From CAKZML01 sp963823435 (GTDB taxonomy: Bacteria; Pseudomonadota; Gammaproteobacteria; Steroidobacterales; BM003), in NCBI GenBank assembly GCA_963823435.1, contig CAWGLN010000001.1, forward strand, positions 124,001-188,000: a stretch of 64,000 bases of DNA, in the 5' to 3' direction. Numbering within the stretch: position 1 is the first letter of the stretch; every line of letters starts with the position of its first letter. The notes beneath the pieces were generated by a model, which saw only the letters and a list, made by a program, of their open reading frames with translations, did not search any database and was not told the origin of the DNA. This document shows positions 9,293 to 18,414 of the stretch, piece by piece. The translations under genes were made by a program, and so were the position numbers.

Positions 9293-10471
9293 CTACTGCC
9301 TCGCTCTTTCCTCGAGCATGGCCACTGCAGGCAGCGTTTTGCCTTCAAGGAATTCCAGGAAAGCGCCTCCGCCTGTGGAAATGTAGGAAATGCTGTCGCT
9401 CAAGTCGTATTTTTCCAGTGCAGCCAGGGTGTCTCCACCGCCGGCGATGGAGAATGCCTTGCTCTGGGCCACCGCCTCGGCCAACAAGCGGGTACCCTCG
9501 CCAAATTGATCAAACTCGAACACGCCAACAGGGCCATTCCAGACTATGGTGCCCGCACCGGCCACCAGGGACGCCAGGCGCTCCGCGGTATCCGGGCCCA
9601 CGTCCATGATCATCTCGTCCTTGCCCACCCGGTCAACAAGCCGGATATCGGCTTCGGCCGTCACCGAGAACTCGGTGGCCACAACCACGTCGGTAGGAAT
9701 GGGTATAGACGCACCGTCCTTTTGGCCCCTTTCAATCAAGCCCCGTGCCACGGGAATCAGGTCAACTTCGTACAGCGATTTACCCACCTGGTGTCCCGCG
9801 GCGGCAATAAAGGTATTGGCAATACCACCGCCAACAATCAGGTGGTCCACAAGCCCCGAAAGAGTCTCCAGCGCCGCCAACTTGGTGGAAACCTTGGAGC
9901 CACCCACGATGGCTACCATCGGACGCGCCGGATTATCCAGGGCCCGCGTCAGGGCTTCCAGCTCACCAACCAGCAGGGGTCCGGCACAAGCAACCCTGGC
10001 ATAGCGCCCCACGCCGTGGGTGCTTGCATGGGCGCGGTGAGCCGTACCAAACGCATCCATCACGTAAATATCACACAGGGCAGCCATCTTCCGCGCCAGC
10101 GCTTCGTCGTCGGCCTTCTCGCCCTTGAGAAAGCGAACATTTTCACACAACACCAGTTCGCCCGGCGCCACCTCCAGACCGTCTATCCAGTCGCTGGCCA
10201 ACCTTACCCTGGTTCCCAATAACTCGGACAAGCGTCGGGCAACCGGCTCCAGGGAAAACTCGGGTTCGAACAAGCCCTCCTTTGGCCTGCCCAGGTGACT
10301 CATCACCATCACCCGTGCACCGGCATCCAGGGCCAGTTTCATGGTTGGCAGGGAAGCCCTTATACGGGCGTCACTGGTGACTTCCCCATCCTTGACGGGG
10401 GCATTCAGATCTTCCCGGATCAGGACTCTCTTGCCTGCCAGGTCCAGGTCGCTCATACGGACGACGTTCAC
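9293..10471 (-). CDS. pgk: Phosphoglycerate kinase
   Basis: A 392-residue phosphoglycerate kinase, which interconverts 1,3-bisphosphoglycerate + ADP and 3-phosphoglycerate + ATP. The signature 'KRVLIREDLNAPVKDG' lies near the N-terminus, followed by 'SHLGRPKEG', 'VRFLKGEKADD', the hinge 'VAIVGGSKVSTKL' and the C-terminal 'AGGGDTLAAL..Y...D.ISYISTGGGAFLEFLEG'. The GTG start at 10471 gives MNVVRMSDLDL, which matches the usual N-terminus; an ATG five codons later is the alternative. It lies between gap and pyk in a central-carbon operon, with a hairpin in the gap-pgk spacer. Confidence 0.96.
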   Translation of the reverse strand: MNVVRMSDLDLAGKRVLIREDLNAPVKDGEVTSDARIRASLPTMKLALDAGARVMVMSHLGRPKEGLFEPEFSLEPVARRLSELLGTRVRLASDWIDGLEVAPGELVLCENVRFLKGEKADDEALARKMAALCDIYVMDAFGTAHRAHASTHGVGRYARVACAGPLLVGELEALTRALDNPARPMVAIVGGSKVSTKLAALETLSGLVDHLIVGGGIANTFIAAAGHQVGKSLYEVDLIPVARGLIERGQKDGASIPIPTDVVVATEFSVTAEADIRLVDRVGKDEMIMDVGPDTAERLASLVAGAGTIVWNGPVGVFEFDQFGEGTRLLAEAVAQSKAFSIAGGGDTLAALEKYDLSDSISYISTGGGAFLEFLEGKTLPAVAMLEERARQ

Positions 10472-10492
10472 GCGTGCTCTCCCAAAGCCGAA

Positions 10493-10524
10493 GCTAAAAA
10501 GAATGGCGGGGCATTAAGCCCCGC
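10493..10524 (-). terminator. Stem-loop between gap and pgk (attenuator-like)
   Basis: A 7-bp GC stem (GCGGGGC/GCCCCGC, 10506-10512 with 10518-10524) and a 5-base loop are followed on the minus strand by ATTCTTTTT. The interrupted T tract makes it a moderate terminator at best. It sits inside the operon, so it may lower pgk-pyk transcription relative to gap or act as an mRNA-stabilising 3' end. Confidence 0.5.
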
Positions 10525-10550
10525 ACAAATCCGTAACCGACAACATCAAG

Positions 10551-11564
10551 CTATTTTGCATTAACCATCGCCAGCGTCGTATCCAGCAAGCGATTCGAAA
10601 AGCCCCACTCATTGTCATACCAGGCACACACCTTGACCAGGCGCTTATCAACAACCTTGGTCAGCGCAGCATCGTAAGTCGAAGAGGCGGGGTTGTGATT
10701 GAAGTCGATGGACACCAGCGGCGAGTCATTGTAGTCCAGCACACCCTTGAGCGGACCCTCGGATGCAGCACGGATGATATTGTTCACTTCTTCCACCGTG
10801 GTATCACGCCCTGCGGTAAAAGTCAGGTCAACCATGGATACGTTGATGGTAGGCACACGCACAGCGTATCCGTCCAGGCGTCCTGCCAACTCCGGCAGTA
10901 CCAGGCCCACCGCAGCGGCAGCGCCGGTCTTGGTCGGGATCATCGACATGGTGGCGGAACGGGCGCGGCGCAGATCACTGTGATACACGTCGGTCAATAC
11001 CTGGTCGTTGGTATAGGCATGGATCGTGGTCATCAGTCCGTTTACCAGACCCATGGCCTGGTGCAGGGGCTGGACCAGCGGGGCCAGGCAGTTGGTGGTA
11101 CACGACGCATTGGAGATGATCTGGTCACTGGCCTTCAGACTCTGGTGATTCACGCCGTACACGATGGTGGCGTCTATATCCTTGCCCGCCGGCGCCGAGA
11201 TAATTACTTTCTTGGCGCCACCGCGAAGGTGGGCGGATGCCTTGTCGCGGCTTGCGAACAGACCTGTACACTCCAGCACCACTTCCACACCCAACTCGCC
11301 CCAGGGCAACTTGGCGGGATCACGCTCGGCCAGCACACGAATACGATCGCCGTTCACCACCAGGTAGTCACCGTCGACAACAATTTCACCTGGGAACTTG
11401 CCATGCGCCGAGTCGTAACGGGTCAGGTGGGCGTTTGTTTTCGCATCACCCAAATCGTTGATTGCAACAATCTGTAGCTCGTCTGTGCGGCCATACTCAT
11501 ACAAGGCACGCAACACGTTACGCCCAATACGCCCATAACCATTAATACCGATTTTAACTGCCAT
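10551..11564 (-). CDS. gap: Glyceraldehyde-3-phosphate dehydrogenase, type I
   Basis: A 337-residue GAPDH acting in glycolysis/gluconeogenesis. The NAD-binding start is 'VKIGINGYGRIGRN', and the acid after the second strand ('AINDLGD') suggests NAD preference. The catalytic cysteine lies in 'SNASCTTNCLAPL', followed by the conserved 'TTIHAYTNDQ' and the C-terminal 'WYDNEWGFSNR'. The frame is open 16 codons further upstream, but ATG 11564 follows an AGGGGAAC ribosome site and gives the conserved N-terminus, so it is preferred. It lies 54 bases downstream of tkt. Confidence 0.97.
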   Translation of the reverse strand: MAVKIGINGYGRIGRNVLRALYEYGRTDELQIVAINDLGDAKTNAHLTRYDSAHGKFPGEIVVDGDYLVVNGDRIRVLAERDPAKLPWGELGVEVVLECTGLFASRDKASAHLRGGAKKVIISAPAGKDIDATIVYGVNHQSLKASDQIISNASCTTNCLAPLVQPLHQAMGLVNGLMTTIHAYTNDQVLTDVYHSDLRRARSATMSMIPTKTGAAAAVGLVLPELAGRLDGYAVRVPTINVSMVDLTFTAGRDTTVEEVNNIIRAASEGPLKGVLDYNDSPLVSIDFNHNPASSTYDAALTKVVDKRLVKVCAWYDNEWGFSNRLLDTTLAMVNAK

Positions 11565-11618
11565 TTCTAGGTTCCCCTGTTTCTGGACGCCCGCCGAAAA
11601 GATCGGACGCACCAGGTA

Positions 11619-13610
11619 TTACAACAACTCTCCGGCAACCTTGCAGACGTGGTCCACAGTGAAACCGTAATGCTCGAACAACTGTTCTGCCGGGGCAGAT
11701 GCACCAAAGGTATCAATACCTATCACACGACCCTCGGTACCGACATATTTCCACCAGCAACTGGTGACCCCGGCCTCTATGGAAATACGCCTTGTCACCT
11801 CCGGCGGCAATACCGTGTCGCGATAGACCTTGCGCTGGGCGTCGAAGACCTGGGTGCATGGCATGGATACCACACGGACCTTGTGACCCTCGGCCTTGAG
11901 TCGCTCGGCGGCCTCGACGGCAAGTCCCACCTCGGAACCCGTGGCGATCAGAATCAAGTCGGGTGTGCCACGGCAGTCACGCAGGACATAGCCGCCCTTT
12001 TCGATGGAACTCATCTGCCGGGTTCCCCGCTCCATGAAAGGCGTGGTCTGGCGTGTAAAGACCAGGCAGGAGGGTCGGTCACGACTTTCCAGCGCCGCTT
12101 TCCAGGCGATGGCGGACTCGGTCACGTCGCACGGCCGCCACACCATCATATTGGGTATCACACGCAGGCTGGCCAGGTGCTCTACCGGCTGATGGGTGGG
12201 CCCGTCTTCGCCCAGACCGATCGAATCATGGGTGAAGACAAATATCCCGGGCATCTCCATCAGGGCCGACATGCGCAGGGCATTCCTGGCGTAATCGGAG
12301 AAGGTAAGGAAGGTCGCACCATAAGGCTTCAGACCACCGTGCAGGGCCAGGCCGTTCATGACGGCTGCCATGCCGAACTCGCGTACGCCGTAATTGATGT
12401 AATTGCCGTTGGCATCCACATCGGTCACGACCTTTGAACCGGAATGCCAGGTATTGTTTGAGCCGGTCAGGTCGGCCGATCCGCCGATCAACTCGGGCAG
12501 CAAGGGAGCAAAATGCTCCAGCGCCACCTGGGAGGCCTTGCGGGTGGCCATGCTCTTACCCTCGGCGGCAATCTTGTCCACCACTTGCTGCGCCTTGTCC
12601 ATCCAGTCGGCGGGCAAATCGCCCGCCATGCGCCGCTCAAATTCAGCCGCCAACTCCGGATATTCTTTCCGGTAACGTCCAAACATTTCGTTCCATTCGG
12701 CTTCCATCGCTGCACCGCGCTCACGGGCGTCCCAGGCCTTGGCAACCGTGGGAGGAATCCGGAAGGGCGCATGGCGCCACTTGATGTTCTTGCGGGTGGC
12801 CTTGATTTCCTCCGCACCCAGGGGCGCGCCATGCGTGTCGGCGGTACCGGCCATATTGGGCGAGCCAAAGCCGATGGTGGTGTCACAAATGATCAGGCTG
12901 GGCTTCTCGCGCGGACGTGAAACATCTATCGCACGGTGGATGGCAGCAGGTCTGTGGCCATCCACATCGGGAAGTACGTGCCACTTGTAGGAGCGAAAGC
13001 GATCGGCCGTATCGTCCTTGAACCAACCCTTGATGTCCCCGTCGATCGATATGTGATTGCTGTCGTAAATCACTATCAGCTTGGTCAAACCCAGGTTACC
13101 GGCCAAGGATCCGGCTTCGTGGGAAATACCCTCCATCATGCATCCATCACCCACGAACACATAGGTGAAGTGATCAACAATCGGGAAGCCGGGTCGATTG
13201 AAGTAAGCAGCGAGGATTTTCTCCGCCAGCGCCATACCCACGGCGTTGGTGATGCCCTGCCCCAGGGGCCCGGTGGTGGTTTCAACGCCGATGTCCAGGT
13301 CAACCTCCGGATGTCCCGGCGTCTGGGATCCAAACTGGCGAAATTTCTTCAGTTGCTTCAGCGGCAGATCGTAGCCACTCAGGTGCAGCAGGGAATACAG
13401 CAACATGGAAGCGTGGCCATTTGACAATACAAACCGGTCCCGGTTTGCCCAGCGCGGATTGGCCGGGTTATGCCTCAGGAAGTCATTCCAAAGCACCTCG
13501 GCAATATCCGCCATCCCCATGGGCGCACCGGGGTGTCCTGAATTAGCCGCCTGAACGGCATCCATGCTCAATGCGCGTATAGCATTGGCGAGGTCTTTCT
13601 TCTTGGGCAT
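11619..13610 (-). CDS. tkt: Transketolase
   Basis: A 663-residue TPP-dependent transketolase that moves two-carbon units in the pentose phosphate (or Calvin) pathway. The N-terminal 'NAIRALSMDAVQAANSGHPG' and 'TTTGPLGQGI' are followed by the TPP/metal motif 'GDGCMMEGISHEA..LG...L..IYDSNHISIDG'. The central pyrimidine domain has 'GVREFGMAAVMNG' and 'FTHDSIGLGEDGPTHQP'. It is the first gene of the tkt-gap-pgk-pyk operon, an arrangement seen in many proteobacteria, including autotrophs. No Rubisco or phosphoribulokinase gene is present in the window, so autotrophy is not supported here. Confidence 0.97.
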   Translation of the reverse strand: MPKKKDLANAIRALSMDAVQAANSGHPGAPMGMADIAEVLWNDFLRHNPANPRWANRDRFVLSNGHASMLLYSLLHLSGYDLPLKQLKKFRQFGSQTPGHPEVDLDIGVETTTGPLGQGITNAVGMALAEKILAAYFNRPGFPIVDHFTYVFVGDGCMMEGISHEAGSLAGNLGLTKLIVIYDSNHISIDGDIKGWFKDDTADRFRSYKWHVLPDVDGHRPAAIHRAIDVSRPREKPSLIICDTTIGFGSPNMAGTADTHGAPLGAEEIKATRKNIKWRHAPFRIPPTVAKAWDARERGAAMEAEWNEMFGRYRKEYPELAAEFERRMAGDLPADWMDKAQQVVDKIAAEGKSMATRKASQVALEHFAPLLPELIGGSADLTGSNNTWHSGSKVVTDVDANGNYINYGVREFGMAAVMNGLALHGGLKPYGATFLTFSDYARNALRMSALMEMPGIFVFTHDSIGLGEDGPTHQPVEHLASLRVIPNMMVWRPCDVTESAIAWKAALESRDRPSCLVFTRQTTPFMERGTRQMSSIEKGGYVLRDCRGTPDLILIATGSEVGLAVEAAERLKAEGHKVRVVSMPCTQVFDAQRKVYRDTVLPPEVTRRISIEAGVTSCWWKYVGTEGRVIGIDTFGASAPAEQLFEHYGFTVDHVCKVAGELL

Positions 13611-13932
13611 AAGACATCATCCGACTGTGCGAGGGAACTTGGCAGGGAAGGCGCGTATTTTCGCTTATGCAGCGATGTCGGGCAAGGCGCTGGGGGCACA
13701 AAAAAGGCGACGACCCGAATTATGCCGCTATATACATCAAACCGGCATTGCTCTTGAGTGCCAACCGGCGGCCTGTCTGCAGATCGCGGCAGGATTGGCG
13801 CTAATCCGGGCATCACCCTGGGCCGAGAGTCAAAAGACCGGGTATTGGAGATTTGACCCCTGCGAGGGTGTCAGAAATCTGCTCATGCCGGTAGAATAGG
13901 TCGTTTTTCCCTAACCCTAGGATGTTTTACCC
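13611..13932. other. Intergenic region between divergent tkt and metK
   Basis: These 322 bases separate two divergent operons and must hold both promoters. I find no convincing open frame. I looked for a SAM- or SAH-responsive riboswitch ahead of metK and saw no conserved core. The last 40 bases before metK are relatively AT-rich, but no clear -35/-10 pair stands out. Confidence 0.5.
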
Positions 13933-15093
13933 ATGGCGGAAAACTACCTGTTCACCTCCGAGTCCGTCTCCGAGGGACATCCCGACAAGCTTGCAGACCA
14001 GATATCTGATGCCGTCCTGGACGCTATCCTGGAACAGGACCCGCAGGCCAGGGTTGCCTGCGAAACCCTGGTAAAAACCGGCATGGCGCTGGTAGCCGGC
14101 GAAGTGACCACCTCCGCCTGGGTGGATATCGAGGGCCTGGCTCGCCAAACCATCCTGGACGTGGGTTACAACAGTTCGGACGTGGGTTATGACGGCTCAA
14201 CCTGCGCGGTGCTCAATGCCATTGGCAAGCAGTCTTCGGATATCGCGCAAGGTGTGGATCGCCAGGACCCCGAGGAACAGGGTGCGGGTGACCAGGGCCT
14301 GATGTTTGGTTATGCATCAAATGAAACCGATGTGCTGATGCCTGCGCCTATTGCCTATGCACACCGACTGGTGGAAAGACAGGCCTACATTCGCAAGGCA
14401 GGTGTCCTGACCTGGCTGCGTCCGGACGCCAAGAGCCAGGTCACCTTCCGCTACGAGGGCAACAAGCCCGTGGGCGTGGAAGCCGTGGTGCTTTCGACCC
14501 AGCATCACCCCGACATCCGCCAGGAAGACCTGCAGGAAGCGGTAATGGAGGAGATCATCAAGCCGGTGTTGCCGGCGGAGTGGTTAACCGCCAACACCCG
14601 CTACCACATCAACCCAACCGGCAGGTTCGTTATCGGCGGCCCGGTCGGTGACTGCGGCCTGACCGGGCGCAAGATTATCGTCGATACTTACGGTGGCATG
14701 GCTCGTCATGGGGGCGGCGCGTTTTCGGGCAAGGATCCATCCAAGGTTGACCGCTCGGCGGCGTACGCCTGTCGCTATGTGGCCAAGAATATCGTCGCGG
14801 CAGGACTGGCGGATCGCTGCGAAATCCAGGTTTCTTACGCAATTGGCGTGGCCGAGCCTACTTCCATCAGCATGGAGACTTTCGGCACCGGCAAGCTGCC
14901 CGAAAGTCGCCTGGTGGAACTGGTGCGTGCGCATTTCGACCTGCGCCCCTATGGCATCGTGAAAATGCTGGACCTGATACGCCCGATCTATCGCAAGACC
15001 GCCGCCTACGGGCATTTCGGCCGGGAAGATACCGACTTCACCTGGGAAAGGGTGGACAAGGCTGAGTTGCTGCGTGCCGAATCGGGACTGTAG
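13933..15093 (+). CDS. metK: S-adenosylmethionine synthetase
   Basis: A 386-residue methionine adenosyltransferase that makes SAM from methionine and ATP. The start 'LFTSESVSEGHPDKLADQISDAVLD' region carries the ATP/metal histidine and aspartate, and 'GAGDQGLMFGYA' and 'GGGAFSGKDPSKVDRS' are the family signatures. The C-terminal 'IRPIYRKTAAYGHFGRE' is also standard. It precedes ahcY by 42 bases on the same strand, so SAM synthesis and S-adenosylhomocysteine recycling are probably co-transcribed. Confidence 0.98.
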   Translation: MAENYLFTSESVSEGHPDKLADQISDAVLDAILEQDPQARVACETLVKTGMALVAGEVTTSAWVDIEGLARQTILDVGYNSSDVGYDGSTCAVLNAIGKQSSDIAQGVDRQDPEEQGAGDQGLMFGYASNETDVLMPAPIAYAHRLVERQAYIRKAGVLTWLRPDAKSQVTFRYEGNKPVGVEAVVLSTQHHPDIRQEDLQEAVMEEIIKPVLPAEWLTANTRYHINPTGRFVIGGPVGDCGLTGRKIIVDTYGGMARHGGGAFSGKDPSKVDRSAAYACRYVAKNIVAAGLADRCEIQVSYAIGVAEPTSISMETFGTGKLPESRLVELVRAHFDLRPYGIVKMLDLIRPIYRKTAAYGHFGREDTDFTWERVDKAELLRAESGL

Positions 15094-15135
15094 ACCCTTA
15101 TCAATCAATACATGAATTTTTGGAGTACATAGAAC

Positions 15136-16557
15136 ATGGCAACTGAGAAAGCGGCGGTAAAGCCGGTTACCGATTACATAGTGGCGGACATATCCATGGC
15201 GGCTTTCGGGCGTAAGGAAATAGCCATTGCCGAGACCGAGATGCCGGGCCTGATGGCCCTGCGTGCAGAGTACGGACAGGACAAGCCCCTGAAAGGTGCA
15301 CGCATAGCCGGTTCCCTGCACATGACCATCCAGACGGCCGTGCTGATCGAAACCCTGGCAGCCCTGGGCGCCGAAGTGCGTTGGGCCTCATGCAATATCT
15401 ACTCCACACAGGATCACGCGGCGGCGGCCATCGCTGACTCGGGGATCCCGGTATTTGCCTTCAAGGGCGAGACCCTGGATGAGTACTGGGAATACACCCA
15501 CCGGATCATGGAATGGCACGGTGGCGGCTGCCCCAATATGATCCTCGACGATGGTGGCGATGCCACCATGCTCGTGATCCTGGGCTCCAAGGCCGAGAAG
15601 GACTCCACGCTGCTGGACAACCCCGGTAGCCATGAAGAGAAGGCCCTGTTCTCGGCCATCCGCAAGCGCCTGCAGAGTGACCCCGGCTTTTATTCGCGGA
15701 TACGTGCGGAGATTCGCGGTGTTACCGAGGAAACCACAACCGGCGTACACCGGCTCTACGAGATGATGAAGAAGGGTGAACTTCCCTTCCCCGCCATCAA
15801 TGTGAATGACTCGGTCACCAAGTCCAAGTTTGACAACCTCTACGGTTGCCGCGAATCACTGGTGGACGGTATCAAGCGCGCAACCGACGTGATGGTCGCA
15901 GGCAAAATCGCCATCGTGGCCGGCTTTGGCGACGTCGGAAAAGGCAGCGCCCAATCCCTGCGCGGCCTGGGCGCCACCGTGTGGATAACCGAGATCGACC
16001 CCATTTGCGCGCTGCAGGCGGCGATGGAAGGCTACCGCGTGGTTACCATGGATGAGGCGGTGGACAAGGCCGACATATTCGTCACCGCCACCGGTAACTA
16101 CCATGTCATCACTCACGATCATATGCAGCGTATGAAACACCAGGCCATCGTGTGCAACATCGGACACTTTGACAATGAAATCGACGTGGCCGGCGTGGAA
16201 AAATACGAGTGGGAGAACATCAAGAACCAGGTGGATCACATTATTTTCCCGGATGGCAAGCGCATCATCCTGCTGGCGCAGGGTCGCCTGGTGAATCTCG
16301 GCTGCGGCACAGGCCACCCCAGCTTTGTAATGTCCAACTCTTTCACCAACCAGGTGCTGGCCCAGATCGAGCTGTGGAAGCACCCGGAAAAGTATGCGAA
16401 CGAGGTCTACGTACTGCCCAAGCATCTGGATGAAAAAGTCGCCAGGCTGCACCTGGATCGTATCGGCGTACACCTGACCACGCTGCGGCCGGAACAGGCT
16501 GAATATATCGGGGTGCCGGTGGAAGGACCGTACAAACCGGACCAATACCGTTACTAG
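15136..16557 (+). CDS. ahcY: Adenosylhomocysteinase
   Basis: A 473-residue S-adenosylhomocysteine hydrolase that splits SAH into adenosine and homocysteine and so relieves product inhibition of methyltransferases. The substrate domain shows 'ARIAGSLHMTIQTAVLIETL' and 'CNIYSTQDHAAAAIA'. The NAD-binding loop is 'GFGDVGKGSA', and the late motifs 'ICNIGHFDNEID'-like and 'PDQYRY' at the C-terminus are diagnostic. TGGAG lies ahead of the ATG. It forms a pair with metK and is followed by a strong terminator. Confidence 0.98.
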   Translation: MATEKAAVKPVTDYIVADISMAAFGRKEIAIAETEMPGLMALRAEYGQDKPLKGARIAGSLHMTIQTAVLIETLAALGAEVRWASCNIYSTQDHAAAAIADSGIPVFAFKGETLDEYWEYTHRIMEWHGGGCPNMILDDGGDATMLVILGSKAEKDSTLLDNPGSHEEKALFSAIRKRLQSDPGFYSRIRAEIRGVTEETTTGVHRLYEMMKKGELPFPAINVNDSVTKSKFDNLYGCRESLVDGIKRATDVMVAGKIAIVAGFGDVGKGSAQSLRGLGATVWITEIDPICALQAAMEGYRVVTMDEAVDKADIFVTATGNYHVITHDHMQRMKHQAIVCNIGHFDNEIDVAGVEKYEWENIKNQVDHIIFPDGKRIILLAQGRLVNLGCGTGHPSFVMSNSFTNQVLAQIELWKHPEKYANEVYVLPKHLDEKVARLHLDRIGVHLTTLRPEQAEYIGVPVEGPYKPDQYRY

Positions 16558-16579
16558 AACCCGTTCCAGACCCTGATCA

Positions 16580-16607
16580 AAGCGGCCCCCGGGCCGCTTT
16601 TTTTTGC
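16580..16607 (+). terminator. Rho-independent terminator after metK-ahcY
   Basis: A 9-bp perfect stem (AAGCGGCCC with GGGCCGCTT) with a very short loop is followed by an uninterrupted run of eight T, ending the metK-ahcY transcript 23 bases after the ahcY stop. Confidence 0.9.
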
Positions 16608-16752
16608 TCTGGTAACCCACCCCTCCCACCGTCGACGGGGGCCGGATTCTCACTCCCGTCGTACATACCGCGAGCGGGTGGGGAAAAATGCGCAGGGGCC
16701 ATGCGCATTTGTAGCTATTGGAAGCCATGCCGGTCTTGGTTAGCCTGTGCAA

Positions 16753-18414
16753 ATGACTGACCAACGACAAAGTGACCTTACTACTCCCACCGATCTGCTA
16801 AGCCACGGCGCCGGCACAGGCCCGGTACGTCAGCGACGGCCGGTTTACGTGGATTTGTTGCCGCCGTGCAATAGCGCCTGCCCCGCAGGTGAAAATATCC
16901 AGGCCTGGCTGAACCAGGCTCAAGCGGGACAATTCGAGGCAGCCTGGCAAACACTGATGCAGGACAATCCCATGCCGGCGATCCACGGCAGGGTCTGTTA
17001 TCACCCCTGCGAGGACGGCTGTAACCGCAATCACATAGACGCCACGGTTAGTATTCATGCGGTTGAACGCTACCTGGGTGACATGGCGAGGCAGCATGGT
17101 TGGCTGCCACGATTCAGCGCCCGCGCATCGGGGAAACGGGTACTGGTAATCGGCGCAGGCCCCAGCGGTCTGTCTGCGGCCTACCACCTTGTCCGTCACG
17201 GACACCAGGTCGAAATACACGAGGCCGGCCCGGTCCCGGGCGGGATGATGCATTTTGGCATTCCCGCCTACCGTCTGCCTCGAAATGTACTGAAAGAGGA
17301 AATTCAACGCATCGAAGCCGTCGGTGTGAAGATCGTCCTTGATCACAAGGTAGAGGACGTCCTGGCGGAAAAGCAGGCCGGCGGGTTCGATGCGGTTTTC
17401 GTCGCGGTAGGCGCCCATATCGGCAAGAAGATCGACATCCCGGCGAGGGATGCGCGGCAGATCCTGGACGCCGTTTCCTTCCTCAAGGATGTGGAAAGCG
17501 GGCGCGCAGTCAAACTGGGTCGCCGGGTGGCAATTTATGGTGGGGGCAACACCGCCATGGATGCGGCGCGCACAGCCAAGCGACTGGGTGTGGACGAAGC
17601 CCTGATCATTTACCGACGTGATAGAGAAAACATGCCGGCGCACGACTTCGAGGCCGACCAGGCACTCGAGGAAGGCGTGAAAATAAACTGGTTACGCACC
17701 ATCAAGGAAATAGACCAGAGCAAATTCACGGTAGAGGTAATGGAAGTTCGAGACGGCCGACCGGTGGGCACCGGAAGGTTCGAAACCCTGGAAGCTGACT
17801 CGCTCATCCTGGCGCTGGGTCAGGATACCGACACCGGTTTCCTGCGCAAGGTGCCGGAAATTGAATTCATGCCGGACGGCACGGTGCAGGTTGGCGACAA
17901 CATGATGACAGGTTGTGATGGCATTTTCGCCGGCGGAGACATGGTTCCAAGCGAGCGTACCGTCACTATCGCCGTGGGCCACGGTAAAAAGGCTGCGAAG
18001 TTCATAGACGGTTACCTGCGCGGCCGCACCGTGTCCGTACCGCCGAAAAACCCGCCGGTCGGATTTGAAGGTCTGCACGTCTGGTACAAGACCAACGCGC
18101 CAAAAAGTGTGCAGCCGCAAATGACGGGGGGAGAGGCCAGCCAGGGGTTTGAGGAAATTGTGGCCGGTCTGGATGAGTCTGAAGCGGTATACGAGGCCGC
18201 GCGTTGTCTTTCCTGCGGCAACTGTTTCGAGTGCGACGGCTGCTATGCGTCCTGTCCCGAGGATGCCGTGATCAAGCTGGGGCCGGGGCGACGCTACCGC
18301 TATGACTACAAGTTGTGTACCGGCTGTGCGGTCTGCTTTGAGCAATGCCCCTGTCATGCCATCGAAATGGTGCCGGAAACCGGTGTCGGCGGCAGCGATG
18401 GAGGAACCAGCTAA
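16753..18414 (+). CDS. GltD-like NAD(P)/FAD oxidoreductase with C-terminal ferredoxin domain
   Basis: A 553-residue protein related to the small subunit of glutamate synthase. It has an N-terminal Fe-S segment ('CNSACPAGENIQAW', 'GRVCYHPCEDGCNR'), an FAD-binding motif 'VLVIGAGPSGLSAAYHL', and an NAD(P)-binding motif 'VAIYGGGNTAMDAARTAKRLG'. A C-terminal domain carries two [4Fe-4S] cluster motifs, CLSCGNCFECDGCYASCP and CTGCAVCFEQCP. Its stop overlaps the start of the pyruvate oxidoreductase gene (TAATG). It probably exchanges electrons between NAD(P)H and the ferredoxin-level partner of that enzyme; this is inference. No GltB subunit is nearby, so it is not classical glutamate synthase. GTG at 16747 is the alternative start. 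Confidence 0.88.
   Translation: MTDQRQSDLTTPTDLLSHGAGTGPVRQRRPVYVDLLPPCNSACPAGENIQAWLNQAQAGQFEAAWQTLMQDNPMPAIHGRVCYHPCEDGCNRNHIDATVSIHAVERYLGDMARQHGWLPRFSARASGKRVLVIGAGPSGLSAAYHLVRHGHQVEIHEAGPVPGGMMHFGIPAYRLPRNVLKEEIQRIEAVGVKIVLDHKVEDVLAEKQAGGFDAVFVAVGAHIGKKIDIPARDARQILDAVSFLKDVESGRAVKLGRRVAIYGGGNTAMDAARTAKRLGVDEALIIYRRDRENMPAHDFEADQALEEGVKINWLRTIKEIDQSKFTVEVMEVRDGRPVGTGRFETLEADSLILALGQDTDTGFLRKVPEIEFMPDGTVQVGDNMMTGCDGIFAGGDMVPSERTVTIAVGHGKKAAKFIDGYLRGRTVSVPPKNPPVGFEGLHVWYKTNAPKSVQPQMTGGEASQGFEEIVAGLDESEAVYEAARCLSCGNCFECDGCYASCPEDAVIKLGPGRRYRYDYKLCTGCAVCFEQCPCHAIEMVPETGVGGSDGGTS

Noticed and set aside
13611..15135. SAM or SAH riboswitch ahead of metK or ahcY
   Set aside because: No conserved core was found in the 322-base metK leader, and the metK-ahcY gap is only 42 bases without stable structure.
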